45,038 nt of DNA from Verrucomicrobiales bacterium (GTDB taxonomy: Bacteria; Verrucomicrobiota; Verrucomicrobiia; Verrucomicrobiales; DEV007): the NCBI GenBank assembly GCA_029940475.1, contig JAPYUT010000032.1, forward strand, positions 1 through 45,038, read 5' to 3'. Position numbers and translations under genes: made by a program. Of this stretch, positions 15,921 to 23,896 are shown one piece after another. The notes under the pieces were generated by a model, which saw only the letters and a list, made by a program, of their open reading frames with translations, was not told the DNA's origin and made no database searches. Numbering within the stretch: position 1 is the first letter of the stretch; each line of letters begins with the position of its first letter.

Positions 15921-16331
15921 ATGACACAGCGAAGACAGAGAAAGGATGAGGTGGTGAGCTTTCAGATCACCCCGATGATTGACATGACCTTTCTGTTGCT
16001 GATTTTTTTTATGGTGACCTCGAAACTTTCCAAGGAACAGGTCAAGATTGACATCAGCCTGCCTACTGCGAGTGCTGCCAGGATTCCTGATGATCTTAGC
16101 AATCGGGATGTCATCAATGTTGACGGGGAAGGTAACTTTTATATTGCCAATGCGCCGGCAACCAAGGAACAGCTGAAACTTCATCTAATGGCTCGCTTCA
16201 AGGCCGCTCCACCGTTGAAGATTTATTACCGGGCAGATAAAGATACGCCTTATGAGGTAACGGAGGGATTCATGAAATTAGCAGCGGAGGCCGGTGCGCT
16301 TCAGGTGTTATTTGGAACATACAGGAAATAA
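15921..16331 (+). CDS. exbD: ExbD/TolR-family protein, first copy
   Basis: 136 aa with cytoplasmic basic N-terminus, one membrane helix (about 20-38) and a periplasmic domain. The block TPMIDMTFLLLIFFMV carries the conserved proton-relay aspartate D21. The periplasmic part has the strand set VINVDGEGNFYI and KIYYRADKDTPYE, with the second matching the vxIraD block of ExbD. It lies 44 bases after exbB and five bases before a second exbD. Confidence 0.93.
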   Translation: MTQRRQRKDEVVSFQITPMIDMTFLLLIFFMVTSKLSKEQVKIDISLPTASAARIPDDLSNRDVINVDGEGNFYIANAPATKEQLKLHLMARFKAAPPLKIYYRADKDTPYEVTEGFMKLAAEAGALQVLFGTYRK

Positions 16332-16336
16332 GGAAG

Positions 16337-16786
16337 ATGCGCCGCACCAAGAAACATGATGAGACGGTAGACATGCCGATGGGACCAATGATTGACATGG
16401 TTTTCTTGCTATTGGTGTTTTTCATGGTGACGGCCAAGCCCATCAGGCAGGAGAGTGACCTTGGATTCGGTTTGCCCGGAGCAGTTGCGCAGGAGGATCC
16501 TGTCGACATACCTGATGAGCAGAGGATTATTATCCGTGGAGATCTACAGGTGGTTCTTAACGACCTTGAACTGGATGGCCCTGGCAGTGTCGAATTACCC
16601 GAGTTGTTTTCTACCCTGGAGCGATTCAAAAAATCCTCTGACTTGAGTGGCAGCAAGGCGATGCTTACTATCGCTCCGGCTAAGAATGTGCCGCATCAGC
16701 GCGTGGTTGATGTATTGAATGTATGCGGCAAGGCGCAACTGACCAATGTGACTTTCTCATCGTTTTCCGGAGGAGAGGAAGGCTGA
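16337..16786 (+). CDS. ExbD/TolR-family protein, second copy
   Basis: 149 aa. GPMIDMVFLLLVFFMV holds the proton-relay aspartate (D20), followed by a periplasmic domain with RIIIRGDLQVVLND and AMLTIAPAKNVPHQRVVDVLNVC. AGGA precedes the start. The two ExbDs of this operon differ enough in the periplasmic domain to suggest a heterodimer around one ExbB pentamer, as inferred for other dual-exbD systems. Its TGA overlaps the ATG of the VWA gene by one base. Confidence 0.92.
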   Translation: MRRTKKHDETVDMPMGPMIDMVFLLLVFFMVTAKPIRQESDLGFGLPGAVAQEDPVDIPDEQRIIIRGDLQVVLNDLELDGPGSVELPELFSTLERFKKSSDLSGSKAMLTIAPAKNVPHQRVVDVLNVCGKAQLTNVTFSSFSGGEEG

Positions 16787-17892
16787 TGAGCGAGATTGCC
16801 ATTAGCGTCAGTGAAGGCAAATCACTGGAGGGCAAGAAGATGTCCGGAAGGCACCGGCGCGGGCTTGTGGTGTCGATTATAATAGGGAGCATTGCCGTTC
16901 ATTTGGTTGCCCTTGTTATTTTCGGGATATGGGTAATTGCCCGGTATTTTTCAGATCCTCCGGCAGAGTTTGAGGTGCGCGAGATACTCAAGATTGCCCC
17001 GCAGAGCAGAGAGCACAAGATGAACATGGCAAAGCACCATGCGCTTGCATCCAAACCGGCATTCTCGGATCGTATCCTTTCCCGGCGGCCAGTGGATTTT
17101 GCTTTACCTGACTTGCCTCAGGTTGCCGTTGATCAAATGTTGCCGCTTGATCCGAGTGAACTGATTTCGGACCAGGTGAATTCCTTGATTGGGATCGGTG
17201 GTATTGGTGGCGGATTTGGTGATGGTGACGGCGGGAGGAACGGCAGTGGAGATGGGATAAGTTTTTTCGGGATCAAAGACCAGGCGCGCTCGGTCGTTAT
17301 CATGATCGACGTTTCAGCCTCAATGTTCGGGCGGACCGGCGACTTGGATTATTCTACCGGACGCCTACTGAGAAAAGGCAGGCAACAGAGTTTTCAGAGT
17401 ATCCGAGAGGAAGCATTCAAGTTGATTGACTCCTTTAAAATTGATATGCGCTTTGGCATTATTCGCTGGTCCGGAAGTGCTCGTTCGTGGCAGGAGAAAC
17501 TTGTTCCGGCAACCACGGCAAACAAGCTTGCAGCAAGAAAACATATTCAGGAGACCGTGGACGCAAACAGCGCAGGTCCCAGGGGAGGACGCCCGGGAGG
17601 AACCCGTCATGATTATGCCCTGCAGGAACTCTTTAAGCTTCGTCCCGAGGTTGCGTTTATGCTGTCCGATGGTAATGCCACTGCGTCGGACCGGGGCGGC
17701 AAGGAAATCCCGGCAGCGGAACTGCTTGATATCCTTGAGACGGCCAAGGAAAACTCCCCTACTCTTACCCGGATCCATACCATTTATTATCTTACCGGCA
17801 GTGACAAGAGATCCGAGGAGAAGATGTTGCGTTCCCTGAGCCGCAGGACCGGTGGAAAATTTGACAAGGTAAGGGCGGTATTGCGGCGTTAG
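16786..17892 (+). CDS. Membrane-anchored VWA-domain protein with TonB-like SxxxH anchor
   Basis: 368 aa from the ATG at 16786, overlapping the exbD stop (TGATG) and preceded by a purine-rich site. Layout: cytoplasmic basic N-terminus (1-26), single membrane helix (27-50), a periplasmic linker with a conserved-looking FEVREILKIAPQ block (62-73), a Gly-rich hinge (about 135-160) and a von Willebrand A domain from about 168 with an intact metal site D175-x-S177-x-S179 (IDVSASM). The helix contains S35-x-x-x-H39, the spacing TonB and TolA use to couple to ExbB/ExbD. No TonB C-terminal domain is present. It therefore looks like a TonB-type energy transducer carrying a VWA binding domain. Confidence 0.82.
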   Translation: MSEIAISVSEGKSLEGKKMSGRHRRGLVVSIIIGSIAVHLVALVIFGIWVIARYFSDPPAEFEVREILKIAPQSREHKMNMAKHHALASKPAFSDRILSRRPVDFALPDLPQVAVDQMLPLDPSELISDQVNSLIGIGGIGGGFGDGDGGRNGSGDGISFFGIKDQARSVVIMIDVSASMFGRTGDLDYSTGRLLRKGRQQSFQSIREEAFKLIDSFKIDMRFGIIRWSGSARSWQEKLVPATTANKLAARKHIQETVDANSAGPRGGRPGGTRHDYALQELFKLRPEVAFMLSDGNATASDRGGKEIPAAELLDILETAKENSPTLTRIHTIYYLTGSDKRSEEKMLRSLSRRTGGKFDKVRAVLRR

Positions 17893-18193
17893 TTACTCAG
17901 GTTTGATAGAATCTGAGCCAGATCAATGAGGTTGAGCTTTCAATTACGCTGAGATTTGCAGATGATCATCCTTCCCGGAAGAGAAGAATGGGCCTTTGTT
18001 TCACCATGAAGATTTCGGAATTCAATCATTTTTGAAAGGAGTGGTATTTTACTGACGTTCTTTTCTTACGATGGAGGGGTGATGATAAATAGATAAATAG
18101 TTTACAATGCTTTAGGATTTCTTGCGCTTTCGTTCCTTTACGCCTTGACCAAACCTTCTATAGTTACAGCTTCAATTACAGTTTTTTGAAACG
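17893..18193. other. Intergenic stretch after the Exb operon
   Basis: About 300 bases without a credible reading frame. CTCAG and CTGAG at 17898-17919 can form a 5-bp stem just after the VWA stop but no T-run follows, so it is a poor terminator. A TTGACC at 18145-18150 and a TATAGT at 18159-18164 precede the lipoprotein gene, but with a spacer of only 8 bases they do not make a standard promoter. No RNA gene recognised. Confidence 0.4.
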
Positions 18194-18673
18194 ATGAAAT
18201 CAACCGCGGTTATCCTGTGCACAGCCTCTATAGTGATGCTTTTTTCAGGATGCGAAACGACAGATTCAATGAACCGGACGGTCTTCCGTCTGGAAGAGCC
18301 ACACAATGGCACGGCCTCGCGTTATGGTTATTTGGGCGTTGAGGGAGGTGAAAAAAAACCCCGGAACCGACAAACGGCTCAAGGATCCAGCAGATACGGC
18401 GCAGGTGCGGCAGATCCTTCTTCTGCTACATCTGGGCGGGAAATTCCCAACAGGTCAGTAACAGCATCCGGAGCACCTTCGAAGAATCCGGGCTCTTCAG
18501 CGGGTTCTAAGGGCAAGAAAACTGACAGCCGGCCTTATGCGGATCCTGTGCCCGGGAAATATGGACGGGTATACAGTCCTTTTGCCAAGGGGAAGGAAGT
18601 GGACGTTACCGAGTTTCCTCCTGGGACTCTGGTGCGCTGCCCCTACACGCAGAAGATTTTCAGAGTGCCTTAA
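18194..18673 (+). CDS. Small lipoprotein of unknown function
   Basis: 159 aa. Lipoprotein signal with the lipobox FSGC (cysteine at residue 20). After it the chain is disordered, basic and Ser/Gly/Pro-rich, apart from a C-terminal block KYGRVYSPFAKGKEVDVTEF followed by CPYTQKIFRVP that looks conserved and folded. No domain recognised. It is a single gene with an untypical start region (no Shine-Dalgarno) ahead of the tyrA run, 53 bases away from the chosen tyrA start. Confidence 0.72.
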   Translation: MKSTAVILCTASIVMLFSGCETTDSMNRTVFRLEEPHNGTASRYGYLGVEGGEKKPRNRQTAQGSSRYGAGAADPSSATSGREIPNRSVTASGAPSKNPGSSAGSKGKKTDSRPYADPVPGKYGRVYSPFAKGKEVDVTEFPPGTLVRCPYTQKIFRVP

Positions 18674-18726
18674 CCACGGCGTCGAGCCAAAACGGATTTA
18701 ATGTGGGCAATTACAAACGCCGGGTC

Positions 18727-19602
18727 ATGCGGCATTTAGCAGTTTTAGGACCAGGATTGCTTGGTGGCTCTGTTGCACTTGCAGCACGGGCTTGTGGTGC
18801 AGTTGACAGGGTTGGGCTTTGGGCGCGCCGGGGTGAGGCTCTCCCAGAGTTGCGTGCCGGCAAGGTTGCTGATCTTGTTAGCAATGATATTTCCGATGTG
18901 CTCAGAGATGCTGACCTTGTTGTCATTGCCACCCCGGTAGGTGCACTTGTTGATTTGCTGGATATGGCCTTACCTCACTTGGCCGAGAACGCGGTGATAA
19001 CTGATGTCTGCAGTGTGAAGGGCGCAGTTGTCGCGGCGGCAGACGCAGCACTCGCATCGGCATCCAGAAAGGATGTTGCCTTTGTTGGAGCGCATCCGAT
19101 GGCAGGCTCGGAGCTTACCGGATTTGCACATGCCCGCGCCGACCTTTTTTCCGGAGCAGCCTGTGCAATTACTCCGGGATCCAGTTCCACTGCTTCCGGT
19201 GAGCAGAGAGTGAGTGAGTTCTGGAGCAACCTGGGCTGTAAACTGATAAAACTTGATGCTGATCATCATGATGTTCTGGTGGCAAAGATAAGCCATCTTC
19301 CTCATCTGTGTGCTTCTGCGCTTGTGCAAACTGCCATGGCAGAGGATACGGCAGCAGTGAAATTGGCCGGGCCTGGATTTCGTGATACCACCAGGATTGC
19401 TGCCGGAGCCCCGGAGATGTGGACTGAAATCCTGACTCAGAACCGGGAGGCGGTGTCCGGAGTATTACGCGAACACATTAATCATCTGGACGCAGTGCTT
19501 GCAAAGCTACAGGAAAATGACAATGAAGGGCTGTATCGTTTTCTCAATGATGCCAGGAATCACCGGGCTGAACTTCCCCCGCCATCCGGGGCAAAGAACT
19601 GA
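18727..19602 (+). CDS. tyrA: Prephenate dehydrogenase
   Basis: 291 aa from the ATG at 18727 (RHLAVLGPGLLGGS follows at once); a GTG at 18703 would add eight residues. NAD-dependent oxidative decarboxylation of prephenate to 4-hydroxyphenylpyruvate in tyrosine synthesis. The Rossmann motif GPGLLGGS is at the N-terminus, VVIATPV marks the end of a strand, ITDVCSVKG, the HPMAGSE motif and the SHLPH histidine block are all present. There is no C-terminal ACT domain, so feedback control by this means is absent. First gene of tyrA-aroA-cmk-plsC. Confidence 0.92.
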   Translation: MRHLAVLGPGLLGGSVALAARACGAVDRVGLWARRGEALPELRAGKVADLVSNDISDVLRDADLVVIATPVGALVDLLDMALPHLAENAVITDVCSVKGAVVAAADAALASASRKDVAFVGAHPMAGSELTGFAHARADLFSGAACAITPGSSSTASGEQRVSEFWSNLGCKLIKLDADHHDVLVAKISHLPHLCASALVQTAMAEDTAAVKLAGPGFRDTTRIAAGAPEMWTEILTQNREAVSGVLREHINHLDAVLAKLQENDNEGLYRFLNDARNHRAELPPPSGAKN

Positions 19603-19631
19603 GAAGGAGGGAGCAAATTACCAGCTACTTG

Positions 19632-20981
19632 ATGCAAGGGAAATCCAGCGAACTTCGTGTCCGGCGCGCCAATTACTTTGGCGGTGAAATTTCTGTACCC
19701 GGGGACAAGAGTATTTCCCATCGTGCTATCATGCTCGCCTCGCTTTCCAGCGGAGATTGCCGAATTGACGGGTTCCTGCCGAGTGCAGACTGTCTTGCCA
19801 CGGTTGCCGCCATGCAGTCCCTGGGAGTGAATATTGATGTTCTTGAAGAATCAAATTTGGGACCTGAATGTCTTCTTGTTCATGGTCGCGGGATGGTGAC
19901 TGGAGTTCCTGCCGGTGATATTGATTGCGGAAATTCAGGAACAACCATGCGGCTTATGTCAGGTATTCTTGCCGGCCAGAGATTCACCAGTCGTCTGGCG
20001 GGGGATGAATCGCTTTCGCAAAGACCGATGGGGAGAGTGATTGAACCCTTGTCCGAGATGGGAAGTGTCATAAAGGCAGAGGGAGCAAAAGGCTGTGCTC
20101 CACTTGCAATCAGTGGTGGTAAGCTAAAGGGGATCCGCTACGAGCTTCCTGTTGCGAGTGCCCAGGTCAAAAGCGCGGTGTTACTTGCCGGTCTCTTTGC
20201 AGAAGGTGAAACCACTGTCGTGCAACCTATTGAGACCCGTGATCATACTGAGCGGATGCTGGATTTATTCCAGGTTAGAACGCGGACTGAAGGCAAGGAG
20301 ATTTCAATATCTGGTGGTCAGAAACTTGAACCATGTGATTTTGCAGTCCCCGGTGACATTTCCAGTGCCGCATTCTGGGTGGCAGCAGCTTCTGTATTTC
20401 CAGGATCTCAACTGAAGATCAGCAGGGTAGGCCTGAACCCGACACGCAGCGGGATATTGCATGTGCTTGCCAGAATGGGTGCGCATATTACCAATACTGT
20501 AGCAAGTGAGGGCAACGCAGAGAACTGTGGGGATATTACGGTTTACGGAGGTGAGCTCAGGGGAATTGAGATTTCCGGTGATATTGTTCCCAATATCATT
20601 GATGAGTTGCCGATCATAGCGGTTACGGCGGCGCTAGCCGAAGGGATCACGGTGATTCGGGATGCAGGTGAATTACGGGTCAAGGAAACTGATCGTATTT
20701 CCGCGGTAGCTGAGAACTTGCGGGCGATGGGAGCGGATATTCAGGAGGCTGACGACGGCATGACGATTAGAGGCGGCAAACCATTGCGGGGTGCTTGTCT
20801 TGAGAGTTATGGGGATCATCGTATCGCGATGGCTTTTGCTATTGCCGGGCTCTTTGCCAGCGGAGATACATTAATCGAGAATGCGGATTGCATTGCGGTT
20901 TCCTATCCTGGATTCGAGAACGATCTCAAGTTGCTTTGCTCAGGAGTGGAGGAAGAGCGGGAGAGGAATCCTGCAAAATAG
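19632..20981 (+). CDS. aroA: 3-phosphoshikimate 1-carboxyvinyltransferase (EPSP synthase)
   Basis: 449 aa. Transfers enolpyruvate from PEP to shikimate 3-phosphate. PGDKSISHRA (about 23-32) and GNSGTTMRLMSGIL are the substrate-binding marks, and RVKETDRI and DHRIAMAFAIAGL complete the fold. The ATG at 19632 is preceded by a TTG in frame; a GGAGG lies more than 20 bases upstream, so the exact start is open. Follows tyrA after 29 bases. Confidence 0.95.
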   Translation: MQGKSSELRVRRANYFGGEISVPGDKSISHRAIMLASLSSGDCRIDGFLPSADCLATVAAMQSLGVNIDVLEESNLGPECLLVHGRGMVTGVPAGDIDCGNSGTTMRLMSGILAGQRFTSRLAGDESLSQRPMGRVIEPLSEMGSVIKAEGAKGCAPLAISGGKLKGIRYELPVASAQVKSAVLLAGLFAEGETTVVQPIETRDHTERMLDLFQVRTRTEGKEISISGGQKLEPCDFAVPGDISSAAFWVAAASVFPGSQLKISRVGLNPTRSGILHVLARMGAHITNTVASEGNAENCGDITVYGGELRGIEISGDIVPNIIDELPIIAVTAALAEGITVIRDAGELRVKETDRISAVAENLRAMGADIQEADDGMTIRGGKPLRGACLESYGDHRIAMAFAIAGLFASGDTLIENADCIAVSYPGFENDLKLLCSGVEEERERNPAK

Positions 20982-20992
20982 TGCCGATTCCC

Positions 20993-21664
20993 ATGCCAGA
21001 AGCAATGATGCATCATCAGCACAGTGTAATTGCAATTGATGGCCCGGCCGCCTCAGGGAAAAGCAGCGTGTCACGCAGGTTGTCCTCCCGTCTTGGATAT
21101 TTGCATGTTAACTCGGGAATCATGTACAGGGCTTTGACCTGGAGCGTTCTGCGCTCGGGTATTCAGACGGGGGATTCGGGTGCCGTGGTTAATCACCTTG
21201 ACGGGCTTGATATATGCTGTGGAATATCGGGAGAAGAAGCCACTTTAACTGTTGATGGAATTGATCCAGGTAGTGAATTGAAGTCCAGTGAGGTGAACAC
21301 GGGGGTATCTACAGTTTCGAAAATTCCTGAGGTGCGTGATGTGCTGGTTGCCAAACAGAGGGAATACCTGGATGTTGCCGACATTGTGATGGAAGGACGG
21401 GACATCGGATCGGTTGTTTTCCCGGAAACTCCCTATAAGTTTTATATTGATGCTTCAGCCGAGATTCGTGCCAAGCGCAGGATGGATGAGGGCATTGAGG
21501 ACAATCTTGCAGAGCGTGATGCTGTTGATAGTGGCAGGGAAACATCCCCCCTGGTCATCGCGGAGAATGCGGTGGTGATTGACACATCGGAAATGACATT
21601 GGAAGAAGTCCTCCTTGAGCTCATTGATAGGCTTCGTGAACAGGGACTCGATATCTTGAACTAA
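20993..21664 (+). CDS. cmk: Cytidylate kinase
   Basis: 223 aa from the ATG at 20993, giving the usual length; a GTG at 20981 overlapping the aroA stop and ATGs at 21005 and 21008 are alternatives. Phosphorylates CMP and dCMP with ATP. P-loop GPAASGKSSVSRRL, the LHVNSGIMYRALTW block (family: D-GAMYRA-T), VMEGRDIGSVVFP and the ASAEIRAKRR lid are present. The GAMYR-type motif has an asparagine-serine variation (NSGIMYR). It is the third gene of the aromatic/CMP/phospholipid run, an order also known in other phyla for aroA-cmk. Confidence 0.93.
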   Translation: MPEAMMHHQHSVIAIDGPAASGKSSVSRRLSSRLGYLHVNSGIMYRALTWSVLRSGIQTGDSGAVVNHLDGLDICCGISGEEATLTVDGIDPGSELKSSEVNTGVSTVSKIPEVRDVLVAKQREYLDVADIVMEGRDIGSVVFPETPYKFYIDASAEIRAKRRMDEGIEDNLAERDAVDSGRETSPLVIAENAVVIDTSEMTLEEVLLELIDRLREQGLDILN

Positions 21665-21669
21665 AGGTG

Positions 21670-22290
21670 ATGTGGTATTGGATTGGGTTTTCCCTGGCGT
21701 GGTTGTTGTTTCGCTTATTTTTCCGTCTGCGGGTTGTGGGCAGGGATAAGATCAGAGCTTCATGGGAAAGAGGGGGTGTGCTTATTGCATGTAACCACAC
21801 GAGTTATTTTGATCCGCCGGTTGTCGGGGTTGCGTATGGCAAAAAGACTGCATTCCTGGCCCGAAAATCTTTATTCAAGAAAGGTTTACTGGGGTGGCTT
21901 TACCCGCGGCTGAATGCGATTCCAGTTGATCAGGAACGGCCTGATTTCACCAGTTTAAAGCGTATTATCAAGGAACTCCGCGATGGTAACCCGGTGCTTA
22001 TTTTTCCTGAAGGTCAACGCACTATAAATGGCGAACTTCTTGATGCGGAAGCCGGAGTCGGACTGGTGATAGCGAAGGCGCGTGTGCCGGTATTACCAAT
22101 GAGGATTTTCGGTGCACATGAAGCGTATCCTCCGGGAGCTAAAATGCCCAAATTTTTCACCAGAATAACGCTTTGCTGCGGCGAAATGTTTGAATTTTCC
22201 GATGAGGATTTAGATGTCAAGGGACGCGAAGGGTATCAAGCTATTGCCGACCGGGTAATGAAAGAGGTCGCGGAAATAAAGAAACCCTAG
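21670..22290 (+). CDS. plsC: 1-acyl-sn-glycerol-3-phosphate acyltransferase (PlsC family)
   Basis: 206 aa. Acylates lysophosphatidate to phosphatidate at the inner membrane. N-terminal membrane helix, the NHTSYFD catalytic block (NHx4D), FLARKSLFKKGLLGWL, and FPEGQRT, the glycerol-phosphate binding motif. AAAGG lies just before the start; a GTG codon precedes the ATG. It starts 5 bases after the cmk stop and ends the plus-strand run. Confidence 0.92.
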   Translation: MWYWIGFSLAWLLFRLFFRLRVVGRDKIRASWERGGVLIACNHTSYFDPPVVGVAYGKKTAFLARKSLFKKGLLGWLYPRLNAIPVDQERPDFTSLKRIIKELRDGNPVLIFPEGQRTINGELLDAEAGVGLVIAKARVPVLPMRIFGAHEAYPPGAKMPKFFTRITLCCGEMFEFSDEDLDVKGREGYQAIADRVMKEVAEIKKP

Positions 22291-22299
22291 GCGGCGATA

Positions 22300-22318
22300 C
22301 CAGGATAATTTTACCTGG
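22300..22318. terminator. Weak inverted repeat between convergent plsC and sulfatase genes
   Basis: CCAGG (22300-22304) and CCTGG (22314-22318) pair across a 9-base AT-rich loop in the 20-base gap between the plsC and sulfatase stops. It could act in both directions, but the stem is short and lacks a T-run. Confidence 0.25.
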
Positions 22319-23759
22319 GAAGCTTGCGGTCATAGAACTGATCCCCCTTGGGCGGGCGGACGGGCATGACGAGTCCTCCGGATGCCGCGAGTTCCTTGAA
22401 CATCTGATCCCGCAGGAGAATGATCTGTTGCCGGTATGCGGGCAACCTGATCAGGTTGTGGCGTTCATGGGGATCGCTTTCCAGATCATAGAATCCATTG
22501 CGGTCCCAGACTCCATGATAGTAGATGTACTTGTAGCGACTGGTGCGAATCGCGAAGCATGTGGGTGTCGCCGGGAAGTTCCATTCCCAGTGGTATTCAT
22601 AGAGGATGTGGTCGCGCCATCCAGTCGCTTTTTTCCCGCGGAGCAGTTCGGCGAAGGATTTGCCGTCCATTTTAGGTGCATCCGGTGGCACCCTCACCCC
22701 GGCAAAGTTGAGCAGGGTTGGTGCGATATCGATATTCTGGATCATCTCTGAGATGACCGTTCCGGCCTTGATTCGGCCCGGGGCGTAGGCAAGCAGAGGA
22801 ATGCGGATTGAATGCTCAAAGGCATCGCGTTTGTCATAGAAGCCGTGTTCACCGAGAGCGAAACCGTTGTCTCCCATGTATAGCGTGATGGTGTTCGCGG
22901 CCCCGGGTTCTAAGATCTTGATCACCCGGCCGATGTTTTCGTCAAGTCCGTGGACGGTTTCGCAGAAACGCCAGTAAAGGTTATCAAATGATGGCACCGG
23001 ATCTTTATCGAAAGCTCCGGTTTCCATATGGTCAATGCCATGAATGCCATATCGACGTTCACGAATCCATTTCGACTGTGACGTGTAGTTTTCTTCGCTG
23101 TTGGCCATGGTTTCCGGGTAGGGAATGGGTTTATCCTGATAACGGCCATGATGTCGTGGAGCCGGAAGGAAGGGATAATGTACCGCCTTATAGGATAGGT
23201 AGAGCAGAAACGGTTTATCCTTGGGACGGATTTTCTGGAACCACTCAATTGCCTGAGTGGTCAGGATATCGGTTATATAACCCTTAAACTGCTTCTTTTT
23301 GCCATTGATATTCAGAGTCGGGTCAAAGTATTCTCCCTGGCCCGCAAAACTGACCCAGTGGTCGAAACCGGGGCGTGGAGAATCATCATCATGGCCCATA
23401 TGCCATTTGCCGATGAAGGCGGTGTGATAACCTGCTTTTTGGAGATATTGAGGGAAAAAGACTGTGCCTTCAGCTACAGGACGCTGGTTGTCCACCACGC
23501 GATGGTGATGCATATATTGACCGGTTAGCACTGAGGCCCGGCTGGGTGAGCACAGGGAGGTCGTGACAAAAGCATTCTTGAGGTGAGCGCCTTGATCTGC
23601 GAGCATGTCCAGGTTCGGGGTTTCAAGCCAGTCCGGGGCTTCGGGGTGAAACCCCATTAGATCGTAGCGATGGTCATCACTTACGATCAGGACGAGATTT
23701 GGGGATACCGCACTGCAGTTGACTGCTACCAGAATCAGGAAAATGGCAATTCGAATCAT
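22311..23759 (-). CDS. S1-family sulfatase, secreted
   Basis: 482 aa. Signal peptide 1-17, then the alkaline-phosphatase-type sulfatase fold. LIVSDDHRYD holds the metal aspartates (D28, D29), C70-S-P-S-R is the formylglycine site (C-x-P-x-R), TGQYMHHHRVV and FIGKWHMGHD are the following catalytic blocks, and YMGDNGFALGEHG the C-side metal site. The lysine-histidine pair in GKWHMG is typical. C-type activation requires a formylglycine-generating enzyme, not present in the window. Substrate is a sulfated polysaccharide or sulfate ester; family subtype not resolved. Last gene of the minus-strand run following the TPR protein. Confidence 0.92.
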   Translation of the reverse strand: MIRIAIFLILVAVNCSAVSPNLVLIVSDDHRYDLMGFHPEAPDWLETPNLDMLADQGAHLKNAFVTTSLCSPSRASVLTGQYMHHHRVVDNQRPVAEGTVFFPQYLQKAGYHTAFIGKWHMGHDDDSPRPGFDHWVSFAGQGEYFDPTLNINGKKKQFKGYITDILTTQAIEWFQKIRPKDKPFLLYLSYKAVHYPFLPAPRHHGRYQDKPIPYPETMANSEENYTSQSKWIRERRYGIHGIDHMETGAFDKDPVPSFDNLYWRFCETVHGLDENIGRVIKILEPGAANTITLYMGDNGFALGEHGFYDKRDAFEHSIRIPLLAYAPGRIKAGTVISEMIQNIDIAPTLLNFAGVRVPPDAPKMDGKSFAELLRGKKATGWRDHILYEYHWEWNFPATPTCFAIRTSRYKYIYYHGVWDRNGFYDLESDPHERHNLIRLPAYRQQIILLRDQMFKELAASGGLVMPVRPPKGDQFYDRKLPR

Positions 23760-23896
23760 GCCATTAGGATGAACGCTGACTTGCTGTTTGGCAATGCGCT
23801 TACGTAAACCAGATCATCCGCCAGGGCGATTTATAGCCAGTTACGGGTTGGCAGGATTTGTATTTTCGGCTATGGCGCCGGTATCTCTGCTTTGAT

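Noticed and set aside
20888..20992. N-terminal extension of cytidylate kinase into aroA
   Set aside because: Overlaps the end of aroA out of frame; the family length fits the ATG at 20993.
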